Shown here piece by piece: positions 1 through 5,221 of a stretch of DNA of 7,662 nt; the stretch's first letter is position 1, and each line of letters starts with the position of its first letter. The DNA comes from QAMH01 sp900556425. Lineage in GTDB: Bacteria > Actinomycetota > Coriobacteriia > Coriobacteriales > QAMH01. Position numbers and translations under genes: made by a program. Below the pieces are notes generated by a model. That model saw only the letters and a list, made by a program, of their open reading frames with translations, made no database searches and was not told the origin of the DNA. The stretch covers positions 1 through 7,662 of the forward strand of contig CABRZR010000027.1 of assembly GCA_902475535.1 (NCBI GenBank), given 5' to 3'.

Positions 1-82
1 CGCGGGTGACGGTGAGGCCGTCTTCTTCGAAGCGCCACGGCTTGCCAAGATCGGCCGTGCCCTGACCTTTAAATAGTTTCAT
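1..82 (-). CDS. Third molybdopterin oxidoreductase, N-terminal 27 codons only
   Basis: Only the first 27 codons are in the window; the gene runs off the left edge. The start ATG (82..80) follows a perfect AGGAGG (97..92) with a 9-nt spacer. The peptide begins MKLFKGQGTADLGKPWRFEE and continues DGLTVTR. This matches the N-terminal block of the complete paralogue at 1491-3857, where GKPWRYEDGDYTVTRTC leads into the iron-sulfur motif. From this it is inferred to be a further large catalytic subunit of the DMSO reductase superfamily. No twin-arginine signal is present, so a cytoplasmic location is likely. Its start overlaps the end of the zinc-ribbon gene by 14 nt, which suggests co-transcription with that gene and the SlyD-like gene. 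The cofactor and catalytic regions lie outside the window. Confidence 0.75.
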   Translation of the reverse strand, partial: MKLFKGQGTADLGKPWRFEEDGLTVTR

Positions 83-329
83 GAGGTGATCCCTCCTCGA
101 AAGGGTCTGTCCCCTTGTTGCCAGCGGCATCGGGACGCAGGCTGTTCGCACTCGCCATCATGCCGCCTGTCGGCACGAAGGCCTGATCGCCGCAGCTGTC
201 GCAAATGCCAGTTGCCGCATCGATAGTGCCACCGCATTTCAGACAGGGAATGCTTGGCGGGGGTGTGTACAACGGGCTGCTGGGATCAAACTTTCCGCAG
301 CGCCCGCAGTTCGTGCATGGATAGCACAT
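69..329 (-). CDS. Small Cys-rich zinc-ribbon protein (86 aa)
   Basis: An 86-aa protein with eight cysteines in two groups. Residues 2-11 hold C-x2-C-x2-C-x2-C (C2, C5, C8, C11). Residues 29-46 form a classic zinc ribbon, C29-x2-C32-x10-C43-x2-C46. The start at 329 is supported by AGGGAG (343..338) with 8-nt spacing, and that site overlaps the stop of the SlyD-like gene. The tight spacing to that gene (12 nt) and the 14-nt overlap with the downstream molybdoenzyme indicate one operon. The function is unknown. Metal binding (zinc, or an iron-sulfur cluster at the first group) is inferred from the cysteines, and a role in enzyme maturation is suggested only by context. The C-terminal residues around NKGTDPF are encoded by a copy of the local GGGTCTGTCCCC repeat, so the native C-terminus may have been replaced or extended. 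Confidence 0.7.
   Translation of the reverse strand: MCYPCTNCGRCGKFDPSSPLYTPPPSIPCLKCGGTIDAATGICDSCGDQAFVPTGGMMASANSLRPDAAGNKGTDPFEEGSPHETI
103..122 (+). repeat. Single repeat copy inside the zinc-ribbon gene
   Basis: The core GGGTCTGTCCCC (103-114) is followed by TTGTTGCC. This matches the TTATTGCC tail of the intergenic copies with one difference. It is the only copy within a coding region judged real. On the minus strand it is translated as part of the peptide around NKGTDPF, and it lies 5 nt upstream of the Shine-Dalgarno sequence of the next gene. Confidence 0.85.
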
Positions 330-341
330 CGCATCCGCTCC

Positions 342-770
342 CTATTGAAGGTCGACAAGCTCGACCCAGTACTCGAGCGTCTTGCCCGCGTAGGGATGGT
401 TCATGTCGATCTTCACCGTGTCCTCGGTCGCGTCCACCACCATGGCGGGGCGCTTGGCCAGTCCATCGGCGCTCTCCCACATGATCATCGTGTCTTTCTT
501 GATTTCGTATCCATGCGGAATGATCGAGCGGGGATACCACTTGATTTGCTTGGGGTCGGCATCTCCATAGCCTTCTTCGGGAGGGATGATGAGAGTGGCG
601 CTCTCGCCGACCTCCATCGTGCGAAGGGCGTCATCGATGCCCTTGACCACGCGGCCCGCACCAATGCGCACGGCAAGCGGCTCATCCAGGTGCTTGTCGA
701 CGTGGCGCTCGCCGAGGATGCCCCCCTCATAGCGAATGTAGGCAACCCTGCCGACTCGGTTCTCTTCCAT
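342..770 (-). CDS. SlyD-like FKBP-type peptidyl-prolyl cis-trans isomerase
   Basis: A 142-aa protein of the FKBP family, SlyD type, expected to catalyse cis-trans isomerisation of prolyl bonds and act as a chaperone. Family features visible: the FKBP core segment VVKGIDDAL (about 41-49); VGESATLIIPPEEGYGDADP (about 54-73); an insert-in-flap-like chaperone segment (about 74-115); and the returning FKBP strand with IDMNHPYAGKTL (about 121-132), the SlyD hallmark. It lacks the His-rich metal-binding tail of E. coli SlyD. The start at 770 is chosen because the family match begins at once with MEENRVGRVAYIRYEGG and AGGGG lies just upstream. A reading frame extending to 815 would translate repeat DNA. 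It sits 12 nt ahead of the zinc-ribbon gene and leads into a molybdoenzyme gene, so a role in folding that enzyme is plausible but inferred. Confidence 0.88.
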   Translation of the reverse strand: MEENRVGRVAYIRYEGGILGERHVDKHLDEPLAVRIGAGRVVKGIDDALRTMEVGESATLIIPPEEGYGDADPKQIKWYPRSIIPHGYEIKKDTMIMWESADGLAKRPAMVVDATEDTVKIDMNHPYAGKTLEYWVELVDLQ

Positions 771-793
771 ATGCTCCCCTTCCAGACAATCGA

Positions 794-885
794 GGGTCTG
801 TCCCCTTCTCTCCACAGGAGAGGGTCTGTCCCCTTATTGCCACCTGCGATGATTCGAGAGGGTCTGTCCCCTTCTTCCCAGCAGC
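794..885 (+). repeat. Three-copy GGGTCTGTCCCC repeat cluster
   Basis: Core copies start at 794, 822 and 860, all in the same orientation, with start-to-start distances of 28 and 38 nt. The middle copy carries the long tail ATTGCCACCTGCG plus ATGATTCG. The third copy has the alternative tail CTTCCCAGCAGC. The cluster fills the gap between the iron-sulfur subunit gene and the SlyD-like gene. Transcripts from the minus strand would carry GGGGACAGACCC. The copy at 794 produces the spurious peptide RRGQTL when read as an extension of the SlyD-like frame. Confidence 0.9.
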
Positions 886-890
886 CCCCA

Positions 891-921
891 AGGGGGCGAC
901 CCGATGATTCGGGCGCCCCCT
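891..921 (-). other. GC-rich hairpin downstream of the iron-sulfur subunit gene
   Basis: AGGGGGCG (891-898) pairs with CGCCCCCT (914-921), and inside it CCCGA (900-904) pairs with TCGGG (909-913). This gives 13 base pairs with one bulged base (899) and a 4-nt loop. No clear T-tract follows on the minus strand. It could be a terminator, an RNA-stabilising 3' structure, or part of the repetitive element, since the loop region contains GATGATTCG, which also occurs in the nearby repeat tails. Confidence 0.6.
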
Positions 922-938
922 CGAAACCGCAGGCGTAT

Positions 939-977
939 CGGACTGGGACAAACGACCTGTCCATTTGTCCCAGTCCG
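939..977 (-). terminator. Perfect 14-bp inverted repeat, possible terminator
   Basis: CGGACTGGGACAAA (939-952) and TTTGTCCCAGTCCG (964-977) are perfect reverse complements around an 11-nt loop. The element begins 20 nt past the stop codon of the iron-sulfur subunit gene (997), in the place expected of a transcript 3' end. No run of T follows on the minus strand, so classic intrinsic termination is doubtful. A REP-like palindrome or an mRNA-stabilising hairpin are alternatives. Confidence 0.5.
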
Positions 978-996
978 TTGCGATTCGGATCGTCGT

Positions 997-1488
997 CTAG
1001 ACGGCGTCCTCCTCGTACTCGCCAACCTTGGCGTCTGCGCGGTGGGCGCCGAAGGTCGAAGCACCCGTGCCGGTGACCTCCATGGCCGCTGCCTTGTGCG
1101 CATCGGTCGCGTTCTCCTGATGGACGAACTCGCCCTTGGCCTCGCGCGGCATGAACTGCGGGACGATGAGCATCTGCTTGGGCTTTTCCTCAAGCTTCTT
1201 CGACAGCTCCTCGACCGTGCCGTAGTAGAGGATGTTGGCGAGGCAGTGATGCACGCAGATGGGCTCACGGCCACGCTCGGTGCGATCCTTGCACAGGTCG
1301 CACAGATCCGTCGGCAGGGGGAAGTAGTTGAAGTTGATGTTGTCGTCATCGATGTACCACGGGCCATCGGCATGGACGGCAATGCCCGTCTTGCCTACCG
1401 GGTAGCCATGCTCTTCCTTGCAGGAGACCTGGCACGAACCGCAATTCGTGCAGTACTCGTAATCGATAAGAAGTCCGTAGGTTGCCAT
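997..1488 (-). CDS. Two-[4Fe-4S] electron-transfer subunit with C-terminal extension (163 aa)
   Basis: Ferredoxin-like electron-transfer subunit for the molybdoenzyme encoded just upstream. Eight cysteines form two cluster motifs: C13-x2-C16-x2-C19-x3-C23 and C63-x2-C66-x11-C78-x3-C82. That is half the cluster number of the four-cluster DmsB/NrfC-type subunits. The start lies 2 nt after the stop of the large subunit, so translational coupling is likely; the ribosome site is weak (GGTG about 6 nt before the ATG, inside the end of the large-subunit gene). Residues 1-113 align without gaps through both cluster motifs with the 115-aa paralogue at 5259-5606. After LIVPQFM there is an extra tail of roughly 48 residues, rich in Ala, Glu and Thr and ending EEDAV, which the paralogue lacks and which looks disordered. 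No signal peptide or membrane segment is seen, so it should act in the cytoplasm. Confidence 0.93.
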   Translation of the reverse strand: MATYGLLIDYEYCTNCGSCQVSCKEEHGYPVGKTGIAVHADGPWYIDDDNINFNYFPLPTDLCDLCKDRTERGREPICVHHCLANILYYGTVEELSKKLEEKPKQMLIVPQFMPREAKGEFVHQENATDAHKAAAMEVTGTGASTFGAHRADAKVGEYEEDAV

Positions 1489-1490
1489 AT

Positions 1491-3857
1491 TTACACCAGC
1501 TTTCCGAATTTTTCCCAGATGAGATTCATGTCGGTGTCATACGACTCGCTCACGGGCTCGACATTACAGATCAGGCACTTGTTGGGAGCGCCGAATCCCA
1601 GCTTGCCCATGCGGCCGTTGGGGCACAGGTTGTTGATCTGCGAGCGGAAGGTGCCGTAGAGGTTCGGCTCGCTGCCGTCCTCCTCGGGGAACCACCAGCC
1701 GTGCTGTCCATGCACGGTCTTCTCGTCCACGGCCTCGGAGACCTTGGCCTTCATGAGAGCCTCGCCAAACATGTTCCAGACGCGCACCCACTGGCCATCG
1801 GCGATGCCCTTCTCCTGCGCGGTCTTGGGATTGATCTCGAGCAGCGGGTCGGGATTGAGCTCGCGCGTGTAGGGAATCTGGCGGTTCTCGGAGTGGAAGA
1901 ACGCCGTGGTACGGGCGCCGGTCGTGAGGATGAGCGGGTACTCGTCCATGAGCTCCGGCTTGCTGACTGGGCTGAACTCCGGCTCGATGTAGTACGGCAG
2001 CGGATCCTCGCCAAACTGGTTGTACGCGGTCGACCACAGCTCGACGCGACCGGTCGGGGTGGCAAAGCCAACCTGGCCGTCCTGGCGCAGCAGGCCCTTC
2101 TCGTACTTGTAGTACTCGATGGGCACCTGGGCGACGACGCACTTGGAAACCTCGTCGAAGGTCTCGCCGTGGTTCTCGACACCCAGACGGAAGGCCTCGA
2201 CGAGCTCGTGCTCGTTGGCCCACTTGGAGAAGCGCTCCGGATGCAGGTACTTGCCCAGGCGATAGGCGAGCTCCATGTCGGAGGGCAGGCCACCGCAGTC
2301 GACGGCCTTGTGCATGAAGCCGGCGGTAACCGTGCAGGGCGCATAGTGCGTGAAGACGGTACCCTCGCGCTCGGCGATGGTGGCGATGGGCAGGAAGATG
2401 TCGCAGGTCGCCTGGATGGAGGCGTTCATGAACAGGTCGATGCCGATGCAGAACTCGAGGGACTTGCACAGGGCATCATGCCAGCGCTTGGGCTCCATCG
2501 AGGTGTTCGACAGCGGGTTGGAGGCCATGTAGAAGCCCATGCGGATGGGATACGGCTTGTCGGTCTCGAGGGCCTCGAGCATGAGGTCAACCTGCGAGTT
2601 GAGGATCATGTTGCAGTACGCGGGGTACTGATCCATGCCGATCATCTTCTGGAAGAGCTCGTCGGGGATGCATTCCTTGTAGCCAAAGCCGAGCTCGTTG
2701 TGGCCGGCATCGGCGCCGGGAACGAGCTGACCACCCGGGCGGTCGAAGTTGCCGGTGATGGCCTGCAGCGCGATGATGCACTGGCTGTTCTGCATACCAT
2801 CGGTCTTCTGGTCGACGGCGAGACCCCACATGATGGCGGCTGGCTTGGCCTTCGCGTACATGCGCGCGGCGGCGTAGATCTTCTCGACGGGAACCTGGCA
2901 GATCTCGGCGGCCTTCTCGGCGGGCATCGTGGCGACGCGCTCGGCGAGCTGCTCGAAGCCGTAGCACCAGTACTCGACGAACTCGTGGTCGTAGAGGTCT
3001 TCCTTGATGATGATGTCGAGCATGGCCATGGCCAGGGCCGTGTCCGTGCCGGCGCGCAGCTGGATGAAGATGTCGGCGCGGGCGGACAGCCAGTTGACGC
3101 GCGGGTCGATCTGGATGAGGCGGGTGCCGCGACGCATGGCATCGACGACCGCATGGCCGAAGAAGCCGTCGGGGTTGGACTCGAGCGGAGCCTTGCCCCA
3201 CATGACCAGGACCTCGGTCAGGGTGTAGCGCTCGTCATCCCAGCGATCGGGCAGGGCACCGGCGTAGTCCCACTCGGAGTAGGTGGAACCGGTGATGTAG
3301 GCTGCCGCCGCAAGGCGCGGGGTGTAGCAGGCGTAACCGGACTGCATGTAGCAGTAGTTGGGCGTGCCGAACACCATCGTGGGATACAGCGACATGGTGC
3401 CGCCCTCGCGACCGGTACCGGACATGCCGATGATGGACTCGGGGCCGTACTGGTCGACGATGCGCTCGTAGTTCTCCTTGATTATGGCGAACGCCTCGTC
3501 CCAGGAGCACTCCTCCCAGGCATCCGCGTTGCCGCGCTCGGCGCGATCGCGCTTCATCGGGGTGAGGATGCGGGCGGGGCTGTAGACGTAGTCCTTCAGC
3601 GTGATGCACCTCGGGCACAGACGACCCTGGGTGACGGGATGGTTCTCGTCGCCCTCGACGTGCTCGAGCCTTCCGCCCTCGTTGACGTAGAGCTTGAGAC
3701 CGCAGCCTACCGGATGGCATCCCGGAGGCGACCACGGGCAGGTACGAGTCACGGTGTAGTCGCCGTCCTCGTAGCGCCAGGGCTTGCCGATGTCATTGAC
3801 GTCGGCAAGAGAATCCAGCTTCACTACTGGAGCGGCCTTGTAATCACTTAACTCCAT
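1491..3857 (-). CDS. Molybdopterin oxidoreductase, large catalytic subunit (788 aa), complete
   Basis: Catalytic subunit of the DMSO reductase superfamily, binding bis-molybdopterin guanine dinucleotide and probably one [4Fe-4S] cluster. Visible landmarks: an N-terminal Cys region with C40, C47, C52, C81 and C84, of unusual spacing; ECSWDEAF (about 116-123), the usual WDEA motif; SGTGREGG (146-153); SGYACYTPR (173-181), where C177 is the candidate molybdenum ligand by position; QIDPRVNW (about residue 250), typical of cofactor contacts; and a C-terminal dinucleotide-binding domain with ATPTGRVELW, LTTGARTT and GIADGQWVRVWN. The start at 3857 is backed by AGGAGAG (3871..3865) with a 7-nt spacer. 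No twin-arginine signal is present, so it is likely cytoplasmic. The family neighbourhood looks like acetylene hydratase, pyrogallol transhydroxylase and gut actinobacterial catechol dehydroxylases. That is a judgement from motif style; the substrate is unknown. Its electron partner starts 2 nt after its stop. Confidence 0.93.
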   Translation of the reverse strand: MELSDYKAAPVVKLDSLADVNDIGKPWRYEDGDYTVTRTCPWSPPGCHPVGCGLKLYVNEGGRLEHVEGDENHPVTQGRLCPRCITLKDYVYSPARILTPMKRDRAERGNADAWEECSWDEAFAIIKENYERIVDQYGPESIIGMSGTGREGGTMSLYPTMVFGTPNYCYMQSGYACYTPRLAAAAYITGSTYSEWDYAGALPDRWDDERYTLTEVLVMWGKAPLESNPDGFFGHAVVDAMRRGTRLIQIDPRVNWLSARADIFIQLRAGTDTALAMAMLDIIIKEDLYDHEFVEYWCYGFEQLAERVATMPAEKAAEICQVPVEKIYAAARMYAKAKPAAIMWGLAVDQKTDGMQNSQCIIALQAITGNFDRPGGQLVPGADAGHNELGFGYKECIPDELFQKMIGMDQYPAYCNMILNSQVDLMLEALETDKPYPIRMGFYMASNPLSNTSMEPKRWHDALCKSLEFCIGIDLFMNASIQATCDIFLPIATIAEREGTVFTHYAPCTVTAGFMHKAVDCGGLPSDMELAYRLGKYLHPERFSKWANEHELVEAFRLGVENHGETFDEVSKCVVAQVPIEYYKYEKGLLRQDGQVGFATPTGRVELWSTAYNQFGEDPLPYYIEPEFSPVSKPELMDEYPLILTTGARTTAFFHSENRQIPYTRELNPDPLLEINPKTAQEKGIADGQWVRVWNMFGEALMKAKVSEAVDEKTVHGQHGWWFPEEDGSEPNLYGTFRSQINNLCPNGRMGKLGFGAPNKCLICNVEPVSESYDTDMNLIWEKFGKLV

Positions 3858-3902
3858 TGCTTCACTCTCCTTCTCCTTCTTAACGGCACGGCCTTTCCTC
3901 CT
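3848..3902 (-). promoter_or_regulatory. Possible Arg-rich leader ORF ahead of the large subunit
   Basis: A perfect AGGAGG (3902..3897) sits about 40 nt upstream of the large-subunit start, too far to serve it. Exactly 7 nt after it is a GTG (3889..3887) that opens a 13-codon frame reading MPLRRRRRVKQWS. It has five consecutive AGA/AGG codons and stops (TAA, 3850..3848) inside the first codons of the large-subunit gene. The AGA/AGG run is also the purine-rich Shine-Dalgarno region of that gene, so the peptide may be accidental. If translated, it would couple or modulate initiation of the molybdoenzyme. Confidence 0.25.
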
Positions 3903-3938
3903 GGCCGCACCGCAATAACCAAAATCGCGTGCGATGTG

Positions 3939-4035
3939 GGGTCTGTCCCCTTATTGCCACCTGGCGCGTAGGGGTCTGTCCCCTTATTGCCACCTGCGGT
4001 GATTCGGAAGGGTCTGTCCCCTTCTTCCCATCAGC
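3939..4035 (+). repeat. Three-copy GGGTCTGTCCCC repeat cluster
   Basis: Core copies start at 3939, 3972 and 4010, in the same orientation as all others, spaced 33 and 38 nt. The first two carry the tail ATTGCCACCTG, and the third has CTTCCCATCAGC. The cluster occupies the gap between the DUF1883-like gene and the large subunit, and its right end overlaps the stop codon of the DUF1883-like gene. Positions 3972-4035 are nearly identical (60 of 64) to 822-885. Confidence 0.9.
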
Positions 4036-4351
4036 TGTCGAGCACGGAGTTCTCGATGAGACGAACGTTGAACTCCGCGGTGCCCGAGTAGGTGTTGGGA
4101 TTGATGATCACGTGCCACTGCGCTTCGCGCGGCAGCTTGAAACGATATGGCGATGAGGTAAGCCGACCCGAAAAGGCGCTGCAATCCTCATCCGCCTTGT
4201 ACAGCTCGTAGTTCTCGTGATCCATGATCTTGACTGCGACGGATCGGGTGATGGTGATGACGATGCTCTGGCCAGGACCGGCAACGCCAAGGTCGTACTC
4301 GACCTCACGCATGTTCCAGTCACGACCGTCCGGACCGTGATCCTGCGTCAT
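4031..4351 (-). CDS. DUF1883-like small protein (106 aa)
   Basis: A small soluble protein that appears to match the DUF1883 family, whose biochemical function is not known. The resemblance is seen in a beta-rich core: VITITRSVAVKIMDHENYELY (about 31-51), then a Gly/Ser segment SGRLTSSPYRFKLP (about 61-74) and WHVIINP (about 79-85). This is the family's pattern of a hydrophobic strand, 'MDxxNYxxY', 'SP' and 'P..W.V.I'. It was recognised by eye from memory of the family, without a profile search. The start at 4351 is chosen because its ATG overlaps the TGA of the TorD-like gene (ATGA) and a strong AGGAGG precedes it. A longer frame to 4378 lacks such support. The ATGA coupling to a molybdoenzyme chaperone suggests a maturation or accessory role, which is inference. 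No signal peptide or membrane segment is seen. Confidence 0.7.
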   Translation of the reverse strand: MTQDHGPDGRDWNMREVEYDLGVAGPGQSIVITITRSVAVKIMDHENYELYKADEDCSAFSGRLTSSPYRFKLPREAQWHVIINPNTYSGTAEFNVRLIENSVLDS

Positions 4352-5055
4352 TGCGCATCCCCCTCCTCGTTCGCGCACTGCGTGCGCAGATACTCCGCAT
4401 CAAGCTCGAGCCAGCCTTGCGCCATCTCGAGCAGGCCGAGGTAGAAGTCCGTCTCGGCGAACTGCTCCACCGCGCCCCTGAAGCTCTCCACCCACGAAAG
4501 CAGGTGGTTCTCCAGAAACTCGAGCTCCCTCTCTTGCGTCCCGCGCACGACCGAATGCTCGCCATCGCGCAGGGCGACAAGCTCGCTGTTGGCCATGTAT
4601 TGCATGAACTCGAGCTCGCACGCGATGTGATCCTCGGCAATGAGGCGATCGCGTGTGGGGCTGAACATGCAGGAACGGAACACGTCGGAGACCTCAGCGC
4701 AGTGGTCTCCCCCGAGCGATTTGGCGCCCGTACGATAAATCGACTCGTACGGATAGGCGGCGTTTCTGCCAGCCTCGTCCGCCTTCTCGGGGTCGACGCC
4801 GTAGCCGAGGAACGCCAGGCAGTAGTCAATGGCAAGGGCCGACTTGGTGCGATCAAGATCATCGACGGCATCCAGGTACGAACGCAGGCGCGCGTAGCCC
4901 GAATCGAAGAGCGCGTTGCCCGTCGACTCAACGGCCGGGCTGTCGATGAGATCGCCAACAAGCTCGCGATCGAGCTCGCTTCTGAACAGGCGCGACAGCA
5001 TCGCGTAGTTATCGCATCTGTCTTCGGTTTGCTGCATCAGAGCCTGCTGATCCAT
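4348..5055 (-). CDS. TorD/DmsD-family molybdoenzyme chaperone (235 aa)
   Basis: A cytoplasmic, mostly helical chaperone of the TorD/DmsD/NarJ type, which assists cofactor insertion and folding of DMSO reductase-family enzymes. Family landmarks in order: the N-terminal helix with YAMLSRLFRSE (about 17-27); YPYESIYRTG (101-110), the 'P-ES-Y' motif; EDHIACELEFMQYM (141-154), the characteristic 'DHxxxELEFM' signature; and FLENHLLSWVESF (180-192) followed by FYLGLLEMAQGWL (204-216), the usual C-terminal 'HL-W....FY' region. The length fits the family. The start at 5055 is chosen because homology starts there and GAGGACGGGA lies upstream. The frame stays open to 5472, but that extension crosses repeats and the opposite frame of the iron-sulfur gene. 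Its client is probably one or both neighbouring large subunits. Since the complete one lacks a Tat signal, the role would be cofactor loading, not export proofreading. Confidence 0.92.
   Translation of the reverse strand: MDQQALMQQTEDRCDNYAMLSRLFRSELDRELVGDLIDSPAVESTGNALFDSGYARLRSYLDAVDDLDRTKSALAIDYCLAFLGYGVDPEKADEAGRNAAYPYESIYRTGAKSLGGDHCAEVSDVFRSCMFSPTRDRLIAEDHIACELEFMQYMANSELVALRDGEHSVVRGTQERELEFLENHLLSWVESFRGAVEQFAETDFYLGLLEMAQGWLELDAEYLRTQCANEEGDAQ
4362..4367 (-). promoter_or_regulatory. Ribosome binding site deciding the DUF1883-like start
   Basis: AGGAGG (within AGGAGGGG) lies 10 nt upstream of the ATG at 4351, inside the end of the TorD-like gene. It favours the internal ATG over the upstream one at 4378, which would lie beyond the site. 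Confidence 0.7.
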
Positions 5056-5093
5056 CGAAATCCCGTCCTCACTCGCCTTGCGGTGACAACCGA

Positions 5094-5203
5094 GGGTCTG
5101 TCCCCTTATTGCCACCTGCGGCGATCCGAAGGGGTCTGTCCCCCTCTTGCCGAAAGGGTCTGTCCCCTTATCGCCACCTGCGGTGCTCGAGGGTCTGTCC
5201 CCC
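5094..5203 (+). repeat. Four-copy GGGTCTGTCCCC repeat cluster
   Basis: Core copies start at 5094, 5132, 5156 and 5191, same orientation throughout, with start-to-start distances of 38, 24 and 35 nt. Copies at 5094 and 5156 carry the TTATTGCCACCTGCG-type tail (TTATCGCC in the second). Copy 5132 has a diverged CTCTTGCCG tail, and copy 5191 ends in extra C residues. The cluster fills the gap between the 115-aa iron-sulfur gene and the TorD-like gene. Confidence 0.9.
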
Positions 5204-5221
5204 GAGCACCCCCCGAGCACC
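5182..5221 (-). other. Hairpin with duplicated arm around the last repeat copy
   Basis: GGTGCTCG (5182-5189) is the reverse complement of CGAGCACC at 5203-5210 and again at 5214-5221. The second arm belongs to a perfect 11-bp tandem duplication of CCCCGAGCACC (5200-5210 and 5211-5221). The GGG and CCC of the enclosed repeat core can extend the first stem. It lies about 38 nt past the stop of the 115-aa iron-sulfur gene, where a transcript end or processing site could be, but no T-tract is seen. Confidence 0.5.

Noticed and set aside
794..885. CRISPR array
   Set aside because: Cores are only about 12 nt, spacing varies from 24 to 38 nt, the 'spacers' are related to each other, and no cas gene is seen.
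1482..3851. Long plus-strand open frame (789 aa) opposite the large subunit
   Set aside because: It mirrors the GC-rich codon pattern of the real minus-strand gene, has Gly/Val/Leu/Asp-heavy composition without domains, and the minus-strand frame carries clear family motifs.
3735..3857. Twin-arginine export signal on the complete large subunit
   Set aside because: The N-terminus has no RR motif or hydrophobic stretch before the Cys region; it is predicted cytoplasmic.
3858..3938. Promoter for the second large subunit
   Set aside because: No convincing -35/-10 pair could be found on the minus strand in this gap; an operon-wide transcript from the right remains possible.
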